From positions 1 through 54,901 of the forward strand of contig DBOB01000008.1 in the NCBI GenBank assembly GCA_002299885.1: a DNA stretch of 54,901 bases, given 5' to 3'. Position numbers and translations under genes: made by a program. Below the pieces are notes generated by a model, which saw only the letters and a list, made by a program, of their open reading frames with translations, did no database searches and had not been told where the DNA came from. Source of the stretch: Sediminibacterium sp. UBA657. Lineage in GTDB: Bacteria > Bacteroidota > Bacteroidia > Chitinophagales > Chitinophagaceae. This document shows positions 24,291 to 32,866 of the stretch, piece by piece. How positions within the stretch are numbered: position 1 is the first letter of the stretch; each line of letters starts with the position of its first letter.

Positions 24291-26900
24291 ATGAAAAAAA
24301 TCACGATACTTTTAAGCGCTCTATTGATTCAAATTACTTTAATGGCTCAAATTCCAACTGGACGCCCCCCTGGTGGCGCTGGGGGCAGCATGAATATGGG
24401 GCATTTTTACGGGAAAGTGGTAGATGCCAATAAAAAAGGGATTGATGGTGCTACCGTTCAATTAAAAGGAAGCAAATTCGATCCTGCCACCAAAAAAGCA
24501 AGTGAAGTGACTTTAGCCACTATGATTACAGCTGCTAACGGTGATTTTAGTTTTGATCAATTATCTATCATGGGTAATTTTAAATTAGTCATCACTGGTG
24601 TTGGGTATAAGAAATACGAAAAGCAAATTAGCTTTAACCTGAAGCCAGGTGGTAACCCTCAAGACATGATGGCCTTGGTAGATAAAGATTTGGGTAATAT
24701 TAAAATAGAGGAAGACCCAAATCAATTACAAAGTGTTACGGTAACAAGTACTGCAAAGCCGCAATTTGAAATGGGGATTGATAGAAAAATTTTCAATGTA
24801 GATAAAAACTTAGCAAGCACAGGTCAAACTGCAGTAGAGGTAATGAAAAATATACCCAACTTAAATGTGGACATTGATGGTAATGTGACTTTAAGAAACG
24901 CAACCCCTACTTTGTTAATTGACAATCGTCCAACTACATTAACACTGGATCAGATTCCTTCTGATATCATTGATAGAGTTGAAATCATCACCAACCCTTC
25001 TGCTAAATATGATGCATCAGGTGGTAATGCTGGCATTTTAAACATTGTTTTAAAGAAGAATAAGAAGAATGGATATAATGGAGGCTTTAGAGGTGGCGTA
25101 GATATGCGCGGTAAAATCAATGCTGGCGGTGACTTGAATTTAAGAAGCAGTAAGATTAACTTTTCGGCAAGTGCGAATCTTAGAAATAATAAATCAATCA
25201 GTACGATTGACAATGTGAGAGATATTCTTTTAACCCCAATTCCTACAAGTATTAGTACTTATACGGACAATATTGGTTTAAGCGAATTTGCTTTTTACAG
25301 AGCAGGATTTGATTATTTGATTGACAACAGAAACACTTTCTCCATATTTGGAAATATTGTGAAAGGAGATTTTGGAAATACCTCCACTCAGACCATCGAT
25401 TCCATTTTTAATGGCGTGAATAAAAATAATAATATAGCATTAGATAATAATTCAATATTCTCATTTTTAAATAAAGGAACTCAAGCTAGTTTTAAGCACT
25501 TATTTGCAGAGACAGGCCATGAATTGAGTGCAGACTTTAATTACAATGAAAGCAATAGTGACAATAATTCACTTATAAAGTCTAGTATTTTAAATCAAAG
25601 AACAATTGGAGCAGGAACGAATAAAAACTATACTTCCAATATTGATTACGAACGTATTTTCAAAAATAATTTGAAGTTTGAGGCTGGTATTAGAATGAAT
25701 AATAGAGATGAATTCAACGATAGAGATCAGTTTAGAATTATTGATGGGAAAGAGATACTTCTGAACAGTATCAGTAATCAATTAAAATTCAACGAACGCG
25801 TTTTAGCGGCCTATACCAATTTTGGCGGGAAAAAAGATAAATTAAGTTACCAAGTTGGACTTAGGGTTGAAAATAGACAATACATAGTGAACGTATTGAA
25901 TAAGCAAGGACAGGACTCATTAGAATCAATCATAAAGCTACCTATTTCATTATTCCCAAGTGCATTTATTAGCTATAAATTAAATGACAAAAATGATGTG
26001 CAGTTCAATTACTCTAAAAGAATCAATGCACCCAATCCATTTCAGTTACAGCCTTTCCCAGACTATTCTGACCCTTTGAATATTGCAGTTGGTAATCCAA
26101 ACTTAAAGCCACAATTCACGCATTCATTTGAAATGGCGTATAACAATGTATATAAAAAAGGTTCTAATTTATTGGCTACAGTTTATTATAAATACAGCAC
26201 AGACTTAATTACAAATTATATTTATAAAGACATTAACCCAATTACAAATGATAGTGCATTTTATAGTTCATTTATCAATGCGAACACTTCAAAAGTATAT
26301 GGATTAGAATTAAGTAATAAAACCACCCTTACAAAATGGTGGGATATCAATTTAAGTTTTAACTTATTTAGATCAGAAATTGAGGCGTCCATTCCTGGTC
26401 AAGATGTGAACAACAACTTAACGAGCTGGTTCAGTAAAATGAATAATAATTTTAAACTTGTAAAAGGTTTATCATTACAATTTAGTGGACAATACCAAGC
26501 TAAAACTATCCTACCTCCAGGCGGTAACTCTGGCGCTGGTGGAGGAAGAGGCGGTGGAGGATTTGGTGGCGGTGGAGGATTTGGCGGACCACAGTCTACT
26601 GCTCAAGGATACAATTTCCCTAACTATGAATTTGACTTAGCAATTAGAAAAGATTGGACTTTGAAAGGTGGTAAAACAGCATCATTGACTTTAAGTGCAA
26701 GTGACGTATTTAGAACTAGAGTGATCCAGACGTATTCAGAAAGTTTATACTTTACGCAAAATGTAATTAGAACAAGAGACCAGCAATTCTTTAGATTGAA
26801 CTTCTCTTACCGATTTGGTAAATTCGATGTGAATTTATTAAGAAGAAAAAGTACAAAGATGCAAGAAGGAAGTGGTGGAATGGATCAAATTCAACAATAG
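24291..26900 (+). CDS. TonB-dependent receptor-like outer membrane beta-barrel protein
   Basis: An 869-aa outer-membrane protein from ATG 24291, chosen because MKKITILLSALLIQITLMAQ is the signal peptide; a start 18 nt upstream precedes it in frame. After the signal comes a carboxypeptidase-regulatory-like domain (about 30-120), then a plug domain (IDNRPTTLTLDQIPSDIIDRVEI) and a C-terminal beta-barrel of the OMP_b-brl_3 type. There is no clear SusD partner, so the ligand is unknown. A glycine-rich tract at about residues 741-768, near the end of the barrel, probably forms an extracellular loop. Confidence 0.88.
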   Translation: MKKITILLSALLIQITLMAQIPTGRPPGGAGGSMNMGHFYGKVVDANKKGIDGATVQLKGSKFDPATKKASEVTLATMITAANGDFSFDQLSIMGNFKLVITGVGYKKYEKQISFNLKPGGNPQDMMALVDKDLGNIKIEEDPNQLQSVTVTSTAKPQFEMGIDRKIFNVDKNLASTGQTAVEVMKNIPNLNVDIDGNVTLRNATPTLLIDNRPTTLTLDQIPSDIIDRVEIITNPSAKYDASGGNAGILNIVLKKNKKNGYNGGFRGGVDMRGKINAGGDLNLRSSKINFSASANLRNNKSISTIDNVRDILLTPIPTSISTYTDNIGLSEFAFYRAGFDYLIDNRNTFSIFGNIVKGDFGNTSTQTIDSIFNGVNKNNNIALDNNSIFSFLNKGTQASFKHLFAETGHELSADFNYNESNSDNNSLIKSSILNQRTIGAGTNKNYTSNIDYERIFKNNLKFEAGIRMNNRDEFNDRDQFRIIDGKEILLNSISNQLKFNERVLAAYTNFGGKKDKLSYQVGLRVENRQYIVNVLNKQGQDSLESIIKLPISLFPSAFISYKLNDKNDVQFNYSKRINAPNPFQLQPFPDYSDPLNIAVGNPNLKPQFTHSFEMAYNNVYKKGSNLLATVYYKYSTDLITNYIYKDINPITNDSAFYSSFINANTSKVYGLELSNKTTLTKWWDINLSFNLFRSEIEASIPGQDVNNNLTSWFSKMNNNFKLVKGLSLQFSGQYQAKTILPPGGNSGAGGGRGGGGFGGGGGFGGPQSTAQGYNFPNYEFDLAIRKDWTLKGGKTASLTLSASDVFRTRVIQTYSESLYFTQNVIRTRDQQFFRLNFSYRFGKFDVNLLRRKSTKMQEGSGGMDQIQQ

Positions 26901-26907
26901 TAAAATA

Positions 26908-27570
26908 TTATTTAGAAGTTTTACCTTCTAACATAGGAACAAAAGAGAATGCCTCAAAGGATTCTCTTTTTTCTTTTCCATCCTTTTTCTTAGTTAGTCG
27001 CAACATCCTTTGTTCTGCGCCTTCCTCATCCAATGGAATAATCATTTTACCGTTCACTTTCAATTGTGCCCATAGTTTTTCGGGCACCATAGGCGCTGCG
27101 GCAGTAATTAAAATTTTATCAAAAGGAGCGAGCTCAGGTAATCCCTCAAACCCATCTCCAAAACTAAAATGAATGCCCGGATACTGTTGCTTGAATATAT
27201 AAAAGGGTGTTAAATCAAATAATTGTTTTTGTCTTTCGATTGTAAAAACTTTAGCACCCATCGCGGCTAGTACTGTGGTTTGATACATGCTTCCAGTGCC
27301 AATTTCAAGTACTTTTTCTCCAGGCTTAATCTGTAGTAATTGTGTTTGATAAGCTACTGTATAGGGCTGAGAAATAGTTTGATCTGCTGCAATCGGAAAT
27401 GCACGATCCTCATAAGCAATTCTATCAAAAGCAGAGTCTAAAAAGAAATGCCTAGGAATAGTACCGATGGCCTCTAATACCTTTTCGTCAGTGATGCCCT
27501 TGGTTCTTAATAAGTCAACCAATTGCTTGCGCAATCCTTTATGCAAGTATGCATCTTCTAATTTTCGCAT
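26908..27570 (-). CDS. pcm: Protein-L-isoaspartate O-methyltransferase
   Basis: Repairs isoaspartyl damage in proteins using S-adenosylmethionine. The 220-aa protein has the family signature FLDSAFDRIAYEDRAFPIAADQ in two parts, TISQPYTVAYQT and the SAM-binding loop VLEIGTGSMYQTTVLA. It follows the phosphosugar mutase gene by 7 nt in the same direction and converges on the receptor gene 7 nt away. Confidence 0.93.
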   Translation of the reverse strand: MRKLEDAYLHKGLRKQLVDLLRTKGITDEKVLEAIGTIPRHFFLDSAFDRIAYEDRAFPIAADQTISQPYTVAYQTQLLQIKPGEKVLEIGTGSMYQTTVLAAMGAKVFTIERQKQLFDLTPFYIFKQQYPGIHFSFGDGFEGLPELAPFDKILITAAAPMVPEKLWAQLKVNGKMIIPLDEEGAEQRMLRLTKKKDGKEKRESFEAFSFVPMLEGKTSK

Positions 27571-27577
27571 GCTTGAT

Positions 27578-29305
27578 TTAGTTTAACTGCATAGCTGCAA
27601 TTATGTTGTTAATTTTGTTTTGCAAATGCGCATAGACCTCGTCAAAAGCTTCCCTATTTGGCAAAACTGTATTGACACTGAAATAAAATTTAATTTTCGG
27701 CTCCGTACCACTAGGTCTAGCAGAAATCTTTGTTCCATCTTCGGTCACAAACTGCAATACATTACTTTTTGGTAATTGAATTTTTGTTTGAGTGCCAGTT
27801 TGTAAATTCGTACTTAATTGTAATTGATAATCTAATAAGGTCACCACTTTCATTCCAGCAATTTCAGTAGGCGGTTGTTTTCTGTAACCTTCCATCATCG
27901 CTGCTATTTCTTGCTGACCATTCATGCCTTTTTTAGTGATACTGATTAAATGTTCATAATAGAACCCATATTGCATATACAATTCAATCATTTTATCAAA
28001 TAAGGACCTGCCCTTGCTTTTTTCATAAGCAGCCATCTCGCACAATAAAGCCACTGCACTCACCGCATCCTTATCTCTTATCTGGTCGCCAATCATTAAA
28101 CCAAAACTCTCTTCTCCCCCAATAATGTAATTTTCTTTTCCTTCTTTTTCTTTAACCAATTCTGCAATCCACTTAAAGCCAGTCAACACATTATAGCAAT
28201 TCACTTCATTTTGTCTAGCTACCTCATTGATCATTTCTGTCGTTACAATTGTAGTGACTACCATGTCGTTTGGTGCTGCAGTACCCTTGGCCCTTCTAGC
28301 TTCCATCATATAAGCAAATGCTAAAACAGCAGTTTGATTTCCATTCATCAATACCCATTCTCCCTTATGATTTTTTACACCAATGCCCACTCTATCCGCA
28401 TCTGGGTCTGTCCCCAAAAGGATATCCGCATTCAAAGCCTTCGCCTTTTCTAAACCAATACGCATTGTTTCACTTTCTTCTGGATTAGGATAAGCTACCG
28501 TCGGGAAATTGCCATCTGGAGTGGCTTGCTCCTCTACCACATGTACATTCTTAAAACCATATGCTTCTAAAACTTTAGGCACCAAGGTGATCCCTGTGCC
28601 ATGGATTGGCGTGTATACAATTTTTAAATCGCTCTGTGCTGCAATCACTTCTGGATAAACACTTAAAGTTTTTAGCATCGCAATATAGGATGCATCCATC
28701 GCGGCTCCTATGATATCAATTAAAGCATCGCCACCAGTCCATTTTACTTCTTCCAATGACTGAATGGCTTCAACTTCTGTAATGACATTTTTATCATGTG
28801 GTGGAACCAATTGACCTCCATCATTCCAATAAGCTTTATAGCCATTGTATTCTTTTGGATTGTGCGAAGCGGTACAAACTACACCAGCTTTGCACTGAAG
28901 TTGACGAATAGCAAAGCTTAATTCTGGTGTTGGTCTCAATGCTTCAAATAAATACACTTTGATGCCATTTGCAGCGAAAACCTGAGCGGTCGTTTCTGCA
29001 AGGAACCTGGAATTATTTCGACTATCATGACCCACTACTACAGATATAGATTCATTAGGATAGGTCTTCAATAAATAATTAGAAAAACCTTGCGTCGCCA
29101 TCCCAATGGTATACTTATTCACTCTATTGGTACCCACGCCCATCAATCCCCTTAATCCGCCAGTACCAAACTCAAGGTTTCTATAAAATGCATCTTCTAA
29201 CAAATCGGGTTGATTGGCCTGTAAAGACCTAATTTCATCCTTTGTGGCAGCATCGAAATTACCTTCTAACCAGCTTGCAATTTTTTGATTGATTGCTTGA
29301 TTCAT
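27578..29305 (-). CDS. Phospho-sugar mutase (phosphoglucomutase/phosphomannomutase)
   Basis: A 575-aa alpha-D-phosphohexomutase. The start ATG 29303-29305 (MNQAINQKIASWLEG) was chosen over an upstream in-frame ATG because family members begin here. The phosphoserine loop is CTASHNPKEYNGYK, the metal loop TDPDADRVG, the sugar loop GGEESFG and the phosphate loop SARPSGTEPKIK. Length and motifs fit the PgcA/PgmB-like group that makes glucose-1-phosphate or mannose-1-phosphate; the preferred sugar is uncertain. It forms an operon with pcm. Confidence 0.92.
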   Translation of the reverse strand: MNQAINQKIASWLEGNFDAATKDEIRSLQANQPDLLEDAFYRNLEFGTGGLRGLMGVGTNRVNKYTIGMATQGFSNYLLKTYPNESISVVVGHDSRNNSRFLAETTAQVFAANGIKVYLFEALRPTPELSFAIRQLQCKAGVVCTASHNPKEYNGYKAYWNDGGQLVPPHDKNVITEVEAIQSLEEVKWTGGDALIDIIGAAMDASYIAMLKTLSVYPEVIAAQSDLKIVYTPIHGTGITLVPKVLEAYGFKNVHVVEEQATPDGNFPTVAYPNPEESETMRIGLEKAKALNADILLGTDPDADRVGIGVKNHKGEWVLMNGNQTAVLAFAYMMEARRAKGTAAPNDMVVTTIVTTEMINEVARQNEVNCYNVLTGFKWIAELVKEKEGKENYIIGGEESFGLMIGDQIRDKDAVSAVALLCEMAAYEKSKGRSLFDKMIELYMQYGFYYEHLISITKKGMNGQQEIAAMMEGYRKQPPTEIAGMKVVTLLDYQLQLSTNLQTGTQTKIQLPKSNVLQFVTEDGTKISARPSGTEPKIKFYFSVNTVLPNREAFDEVYAHLQNKINNIIAAMQLN

Positions 29306-29445
29306 ATTGGAATGGATTAAAATACTTGAGAATAGCGGCAAATTAAATAATTCTGCTTAAATAAGTCCATAAAAACAAGATTAGTTTACTGATAATCTGT
29401 GAATTATTTGAGGGTATTTTAAGTAAGAGACTAAAGGAAATGGAG

Positions 29446-29453
29446 TAAATTTG
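29446..29453 (+). promoter_or_regulatory. -7 element for the Fe-S cluster operon
   Basis: TAAATTTG matches TAnnTTTG. Its last base is the first base of an in-frame GTG, which rules out that GTG as start and favours ATG 29480. Confidence 0.65.
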
Positions 29454-29479
29454 TGTCTCAGTCAAAATTGCTTTTAACC

Positions 29480-30754
29480 ATGGAATTTATCAGCGGAATT
29501 GTTTTTTCGATCCTATCGGTCATTGCTTTTTACATTTTTGGAAAAAAGCTGTTAACCATAAAAAGAAATATCCATCTTGGAAGACCAGTTGAACTCAATG
29601 ATCAACCCATTGCTAGATGGAAAAATGTTTTTTTATTGGCATTAGGACAAAAGAAAATGTTTCGCAATATTCCAGTCGCAGTATTGCACTTAATCCTATA
29701 TGTTGGATTCATTATTATCAATACTGAATTACTTGAAATCATCATTGATGGCATTTTTGGCACCCACCGTTTTTTCAAACCATATCTTGGAGCATTATAC
29801 CCAATTTTGATCAATAGTTTTGAAGTCTTGGCTTTATTGGTATTTGTAGCTTGCTTATTCTTTTTATCCAGAAGAAATATTCTTCGAATTAAAAGATTCC
29901 TCAGCAATGATTTAACAGGATGGCCAAAAACAGATGCGAACTTAATCTTAGCCATTGAGATTGTATTGATGGGATTATTTTTATTGATGAATGCCGCAGA
30001 TCCTTCTGTAAATTTTATCATCTCTTCATGGATTAAGCCGGCTTTATCTAACCTTGATGCGCATCAATTACATACCATTGAACAAACTGCATGGTGGATT
30101 CATATCTTAGGAATCTACGGCTTCATGAACTACCTACCTTATTCCAAACATTTACATATAGTATTGGCCTTCCCAAATGCCTACTATGCCTCATTGGAGC
30201 CAAAAGGTAAAATGCATAATATGGTTGCCGTTCAGAACGAAGTACTTTATGCCATGCAACCAGAATTAGCCCCTACCAATGCAGCACCACCAGAAAAATT
30301 TGGTGCAAAAGATGTGATGGATTTGAGTTGGAAAAACTTAATGGACGCGTATAGTTGTACAGAATGTGGAAGATGTAGCGCAGCTTGTCCTGCAAATAGC
30401 ACTGGAAAATTATTGAGCCCAAGAAAAATCATGATGGATACCAGAGACCGTCTTGAAATCGTTGGAAAAAATATAGACGCAAACGGACAATTTGAAGACG
30501 ATGGAAAATCTTTACTGAACGACCATATTACAATAGAAGAATTAAGGGCTTGTACTACTTGCAATGCCTGTGTGGAAGAATGTCCTGTAAGTATTTCTCC
30601 AATGGACATTATCATTGAATTAAGAAGGTCATTGATTATGGAAGACAGCAATGCGCCATCTGAATGGAATGGCATGTTTAGTAATATAGAAAACAATTTT
30701 GCACCTTGGAAATTCGCTCCAGACGACAGAGACGCATGGACAAAGCAATCTTAA
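29480..30754 (+). CDS. Membrane (Fe-S)-binding protein with two 4Fe-4S motifs
   Basis: A 424-aa protein from ATG 29480; a GTG at 29453 is excluded by the overlapping promoter. The N-terminal half has several membrane segments. The C-terminal half is cytoplasmic with two ferredoxin motifs, CTECGRCSAACP (Cys293, 296, 299, 303) and CTTCNACVEECP (Cys358, 361, 364, 368). This resembles HdrC/GlpC-type electron-transfer subunits fused to a membrane anchor. With the CCG-domain protein 12 nt downstream it would form a heterodisulfide-reductase-like pair that passes electrons to or from the quinone pool. The physiological substrate is unknown. Confidence 0.87.
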   Translation: MEFISGIVFSILSVIAFYIFGKKLLTIKRNIHLGRPVELNDQPIARWKNVFLLALGQKKMFRNIPVAVLHLILYVGFIIINTELLEIIIDGIFGTHRFFKPYLGALYPILINSFEVLALLVFVACLFFLSRRNILRIKRFLSNDLTGWPKTDANLILAIEIVLMGLFLLMNAADPSVNFIISSWIKPALSNLDAHQLHTIEQTAWWIHILGIYGFMNYLPYSKHLHIVLAFPNAYYASLEPKGKMHNMVAVQNEVLYAMQPELAPTNAAPPEKFGAKDVMDLSWKNLMDAYSCTECGRCSAACPANSTGKLLSPRKIMMDTRDRLEIVGKNIDANGQFEDDGKSLLNDHITIEELRACTTCNACVEECPVSISPMDIIIELRRSLIMEDSNAPSEWNGMFSNIENNFAPWKFAPDDRDAWTKQS

Positions 30755-30766
30755 AATAAAATAAGT

Positions 30767-31546
30767 ATGAAAGTATCTACAATGGCAGAAATGATGGCTG
30801 CTGGCACTAAACCAGAAGTCTTATTTTGGGTAGGTTGTGCTGGAAGTTTTGATCAAAGAGCACAAAAAATAACAAAAGCATTTGCGACAATATTAGATAA
30901 GGCTGGTGTGGTCTATGCGATATTGGGCAAGGAAGAAGCTTGTACTGGCGATCCTGCAAGAAGAGCAGGTAATGAATTCATGTTTCAGATGATGGCCTAT
31001 CAAAATATTCAAGTGATGAACGCCTATGAAATTAAAAAAATCGTCACAACTTGTCCGCATTGTTTCAATACCTTAAAAAACGAATACCCTGCATTGGGAG
31101 GGAACTATGATGTTATTCACCATACACAGTTTTTACAGGAATTAATTGAAAGTGGAAAAATCAAAATTTCAGATAGCAATGAATGGAAAGGCAAAACAAT
31201 CACCTACCATGATAGTTGTTATTTAGGAAGGGCCAATGATATTTATGAAGCACCAAGAAAGGTATTAGAATCATTGGATATTGAGTTAAAAGAAATGCGC
31301 AGGTGTAAATCAAAAGGGCTTTGTTGTGGCGCAGGTGGTGCACAAATGTTTAAAGAGGAAGAAAAAGGTACAACTAGAATCAATATGGATAGAGCAGACG
31401 AAGCCATTGAGACAAAAGCGAATTTTGTAGCAAGTGCCTGCCCTTTCTGTAATACTATGATGACCGATGGTATTAAAAACAGAGACGAAGAAGTAAAAAC
31501 AGAAGTATTAGACATTGCTGAAATCATTGCAAAAGCAATACAATAA
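30767..31546 (+). CDS. CCG-domain (HdrB-like) Fe-S protein
   Basis: A 259-aa protein with two cysteine-rich CCG-type repeats. The first comprises Cys24, Cys59 and CPHC (96, 99). The second comprises Cys151, Cys180, the twin Cys186-Cys187 in LCCGAGGAQMF and CPFC (225, 228). Such repeats bind a non-cubane Fe-S cluster in HdrB and also occur in GlpC and LutA. It is the catalytic partner expected for the membrane Fe-S protein upstream, with which it forms an operon. No HdrA flavoprotein gene is present. Confidence 0.87.
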   Translation: MKVSTMAEMMAAGTKPEVLFWVGCAGSFDQRAQKITKAFATILDKAGVVYAILGKEEACTGDPARRAGNEFMFQMMAYQNIQVMNAYEIKKIVTTCPHCFNTLKNEYPALGGNYDVIHHTQFLQELIESGKIKISDSNEWKGKTITYHDSCYLGRANDIYEAPRKVLESLDIELKEMRRCKSKGLCCGAGGAQMFKEEEKGTTRINMDRADEAIETKANFVASACPFCNTMMTDGIKNRDEEVKTEVLDIAEIIAKAIQ

Positions 31547-31553
31547 ATCAAAT

Positions 31554-32057
31554 ATGGTTGACTTACCTACGATACTCCCTAAATATTTCGATCCACAGTC
31601 TAGGGTTTGGGTGTACCAAGCCAATAGGACTTTTACAATGGGTGAGATATTTGAACTTGAGCCATTATTAGAAGATTTTGTAGCCAACTGGAAAAGTCAT
31701 GGAGCAAAAGTAAAGGGCTATGCCACGGTGTTATATGGTCAATTCATCATAATCATGGCAGACGAGACCGCAACCACAGTTGGCGGATGTAGTACAGATA
31801 GTTCGGTACATGTGATTAAAGCCATTGAACAAATGACAGGCGTTCAAATGTTCAACCGAACCCTTCTTGCCTTTTTCATTAAAGATAAAGTGCAGACAGT
31901 TCCACAAGCGCAATTGAATTATGCTCTTGAAAATGGACTATTATCCATGGATACACTCTATTTTAATAATTTAGTTAATACAAAAGCAACACTTGAAACA
32001 GAGTGGCTACAACCTATTTCAAAAAGTTGGCTCGCGCAGTCTATTAAAGTTCAATAA
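31554..32057 (+). CDS. Conserved Bacteroidota protein of unknown function (often mislabelled ABC transporter ATPase)
   Basis: A 167-aa soluble protein from ATG 31554, 7 nt after the HdrB-like gene; a longer in-frame version overlapping that gene is unlikely. The N-terminal phrase SRVWVYQANRTFTMGEIFELEPLLEDFVANWKSHG in two parts and GGCSTDSSVHVIKAIE are distinctive. I recall close relatives in Bacteroidota databases under the name ABC transporter ATPase, but there is no Walker A, Walker B or signature motif. Cys and paired Asp/Ser in GGCSTDSS could be functional. Its conserved place behind Fe-S genes is the only clue. Confidence 0.75.
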   Translation: MVDLPTILPKYFDPQSRVWVYQANRTFTMGEIFELEPLLEDFVANWKSHGAKVKGYATVLYGQFIIIMADETATTVGGCSTDSSVHVIKAIEQMTGVQMFNRTLLAFFIKDKVQTVPQAQLNYALENGLLSMDTLYFNNLVNTKATLETEWLQPISKSWLAQSIKVQ

Positions 32058-32058
32058 T

Positions 32059-32415
32059 ATGAGCATACCTGTTATATACGCTATCCCTAATTGCAATACA
32101 GTCAAAAAGGCATTGGACTGGATGAAGGCCAATAAAAAAGCTTACAGTTTTCATGATTACAAGAAACAAGGCATTACAAGTGTGCAATTAACAAACTGGG
32201 CTAAACAAGTAGGATGGGAAGCCTTGATTAATAAGAAAGGCACCACCTGGAAATTATTAGGACCTGAAGTTCAGGCAACCATTACCAATCAAAAAGCTGC
32301 CATTGCGTTGATGGCAGAAAAAACATCTGTGATACGCCGTCCATTGATCGAAAAAGACGGCAAAATTATTGCACTAGGTTTTGATGAAGCGGAATATAAA
32401 AAAGCTTTAAAATAA
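32059..32415 (+). CDS. ArsC/Spx/YffB-family thioredoxin-fold protein
   Basis: A 118-aa protein from ATG 32059, one base after the preceding stop, so translationally coupled. The start YAIPNCNTVKKALDWM places a single cysteine (Cys12) in the ArsC-family active-site loop. The C-terminal IRRPLIEKDGKIIALGF carries the conserved Arg-Arg-Pro. With no second nearby cysteine and no arsenic genes, it fits the YffB/Spx-like group rather than a true arsenate reductase. It is the last gene of the Fe-S operon, before a terminator. Confidence 0.85.
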   Translation: MSIPVIYAIPNCNTVKKALDWMKANKKAYSFHDYKKQGITSVQLTNWAKQVGWEALINKKGTTWKLLGPEVQATITNQKAAIALMAEKTSVIRRPLIEKDGKIIALGFDEAEYKKALK

Positions 32416-32424
32416 AGAATTTAT

Positions 32425-32459
32425 AAAAAAAAGTCCCGAAACGATTCGGGACTTTTTTT
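32425..32459. terminator. Bidirectional terminator
   Basis: AAGTCCCGAA and TTCGGGACTT form a 10-bp stem with a four-base loop, flanked by A and T runs. It ends the Fe-S operon and, from the other side, the small membrane-protein gene. Confidence 0.92.
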
Positions 32460-32487
32460 ATTCGGTCAACTTAGCCATATATATCTA

Positions 32488-32790
32488 TTACCAAAAGTAG
32501 CTCAGTATAAATAGAGCAAAAATAAAATTAAAAATAATATTAAAAAGAAACTTAATTAAATTATTTTTTGAAAGTGCAGATTTTGATCTTTTCACTTTAT
32601 AAAGTAATTCTAAAAGAATTAGAAAATTAATTATAAATATTACAAAAGGTACCCACAATAGCTTTTCATTGTCAGAAAACCGCTTAATAGCAGAATAGAC
32701 GATGTATGAAACCACATTGAAAATTGCATAAAAATCTAATACCTTGATGATAAAATCTTCAGAATATTTTTTATCAACTATATTTCCCAT
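32488..32790 (-). CDS. Small hypothetical membrane protein (100 aa)
   Basis: A 100-aa protein with three hydrophobic stretches (about 17-36, 45-63 and 81-99) separated by basic linkers (KRFSDNEK, KVKRSKSALSKN). Composition is dominated by Ile, Phe, Lys, Asn and Leu with A/T-ending codons, more AT-rich than the neighbours. It stands between two terminators. I recognise no family. It could be a recently acquired or fast-evolving gene; the clear transmembrane pattern argues that it is real. Confidence 0.6.
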   Translation of the reverse strand: MGNIVDKKYSEDFIIKVLDFYAIFNVVSYIVYSAIKRFSDNEKLLWVPFVIFIINFLILLELLYKVKRSKSALSKNNLIKFLFNIIFNFIFALFILSYFW

Positions 32791-32805
32791 TGTAATAAAA
32801 TTATT

Positions 32806-32842
32806 AAAAAAAGCCGCATCCTAAATGATGCGGCTTTTTTTT
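32806..32842. terminator. Terminator between tlpA-like and small membrane-protein genes
   Basis: AAAAAAAGCCGCATC and GATGCGGCTTTTTTT form a stem of about 15 bp with a six-base loop. On the minus strand it ends the TlpA-like gene. Confidence 0.92.
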
Positions 32843-32866
32843 CAAAAGAAATTATTTTTTGAATTC

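Noticed and set aside
29453..29479. GTG start for the membrane Fe-S protein
   Set aside because: The G of this GTG is the last base of the TAAATTTG promoter element, so the codon would lie upstream of the transcription start.
31554..32057. Annotation as ABC transporter ATPase
   Set aside because: No Walker A, Walker B or LSGGQ-like motif is present in the 167 residues.
32059..32415. Arsenate reductase
   Set aside because: Only one active-site cysteine, no arsenic-resistance neighbours; kept as ArsC/Spx/YffB-like.
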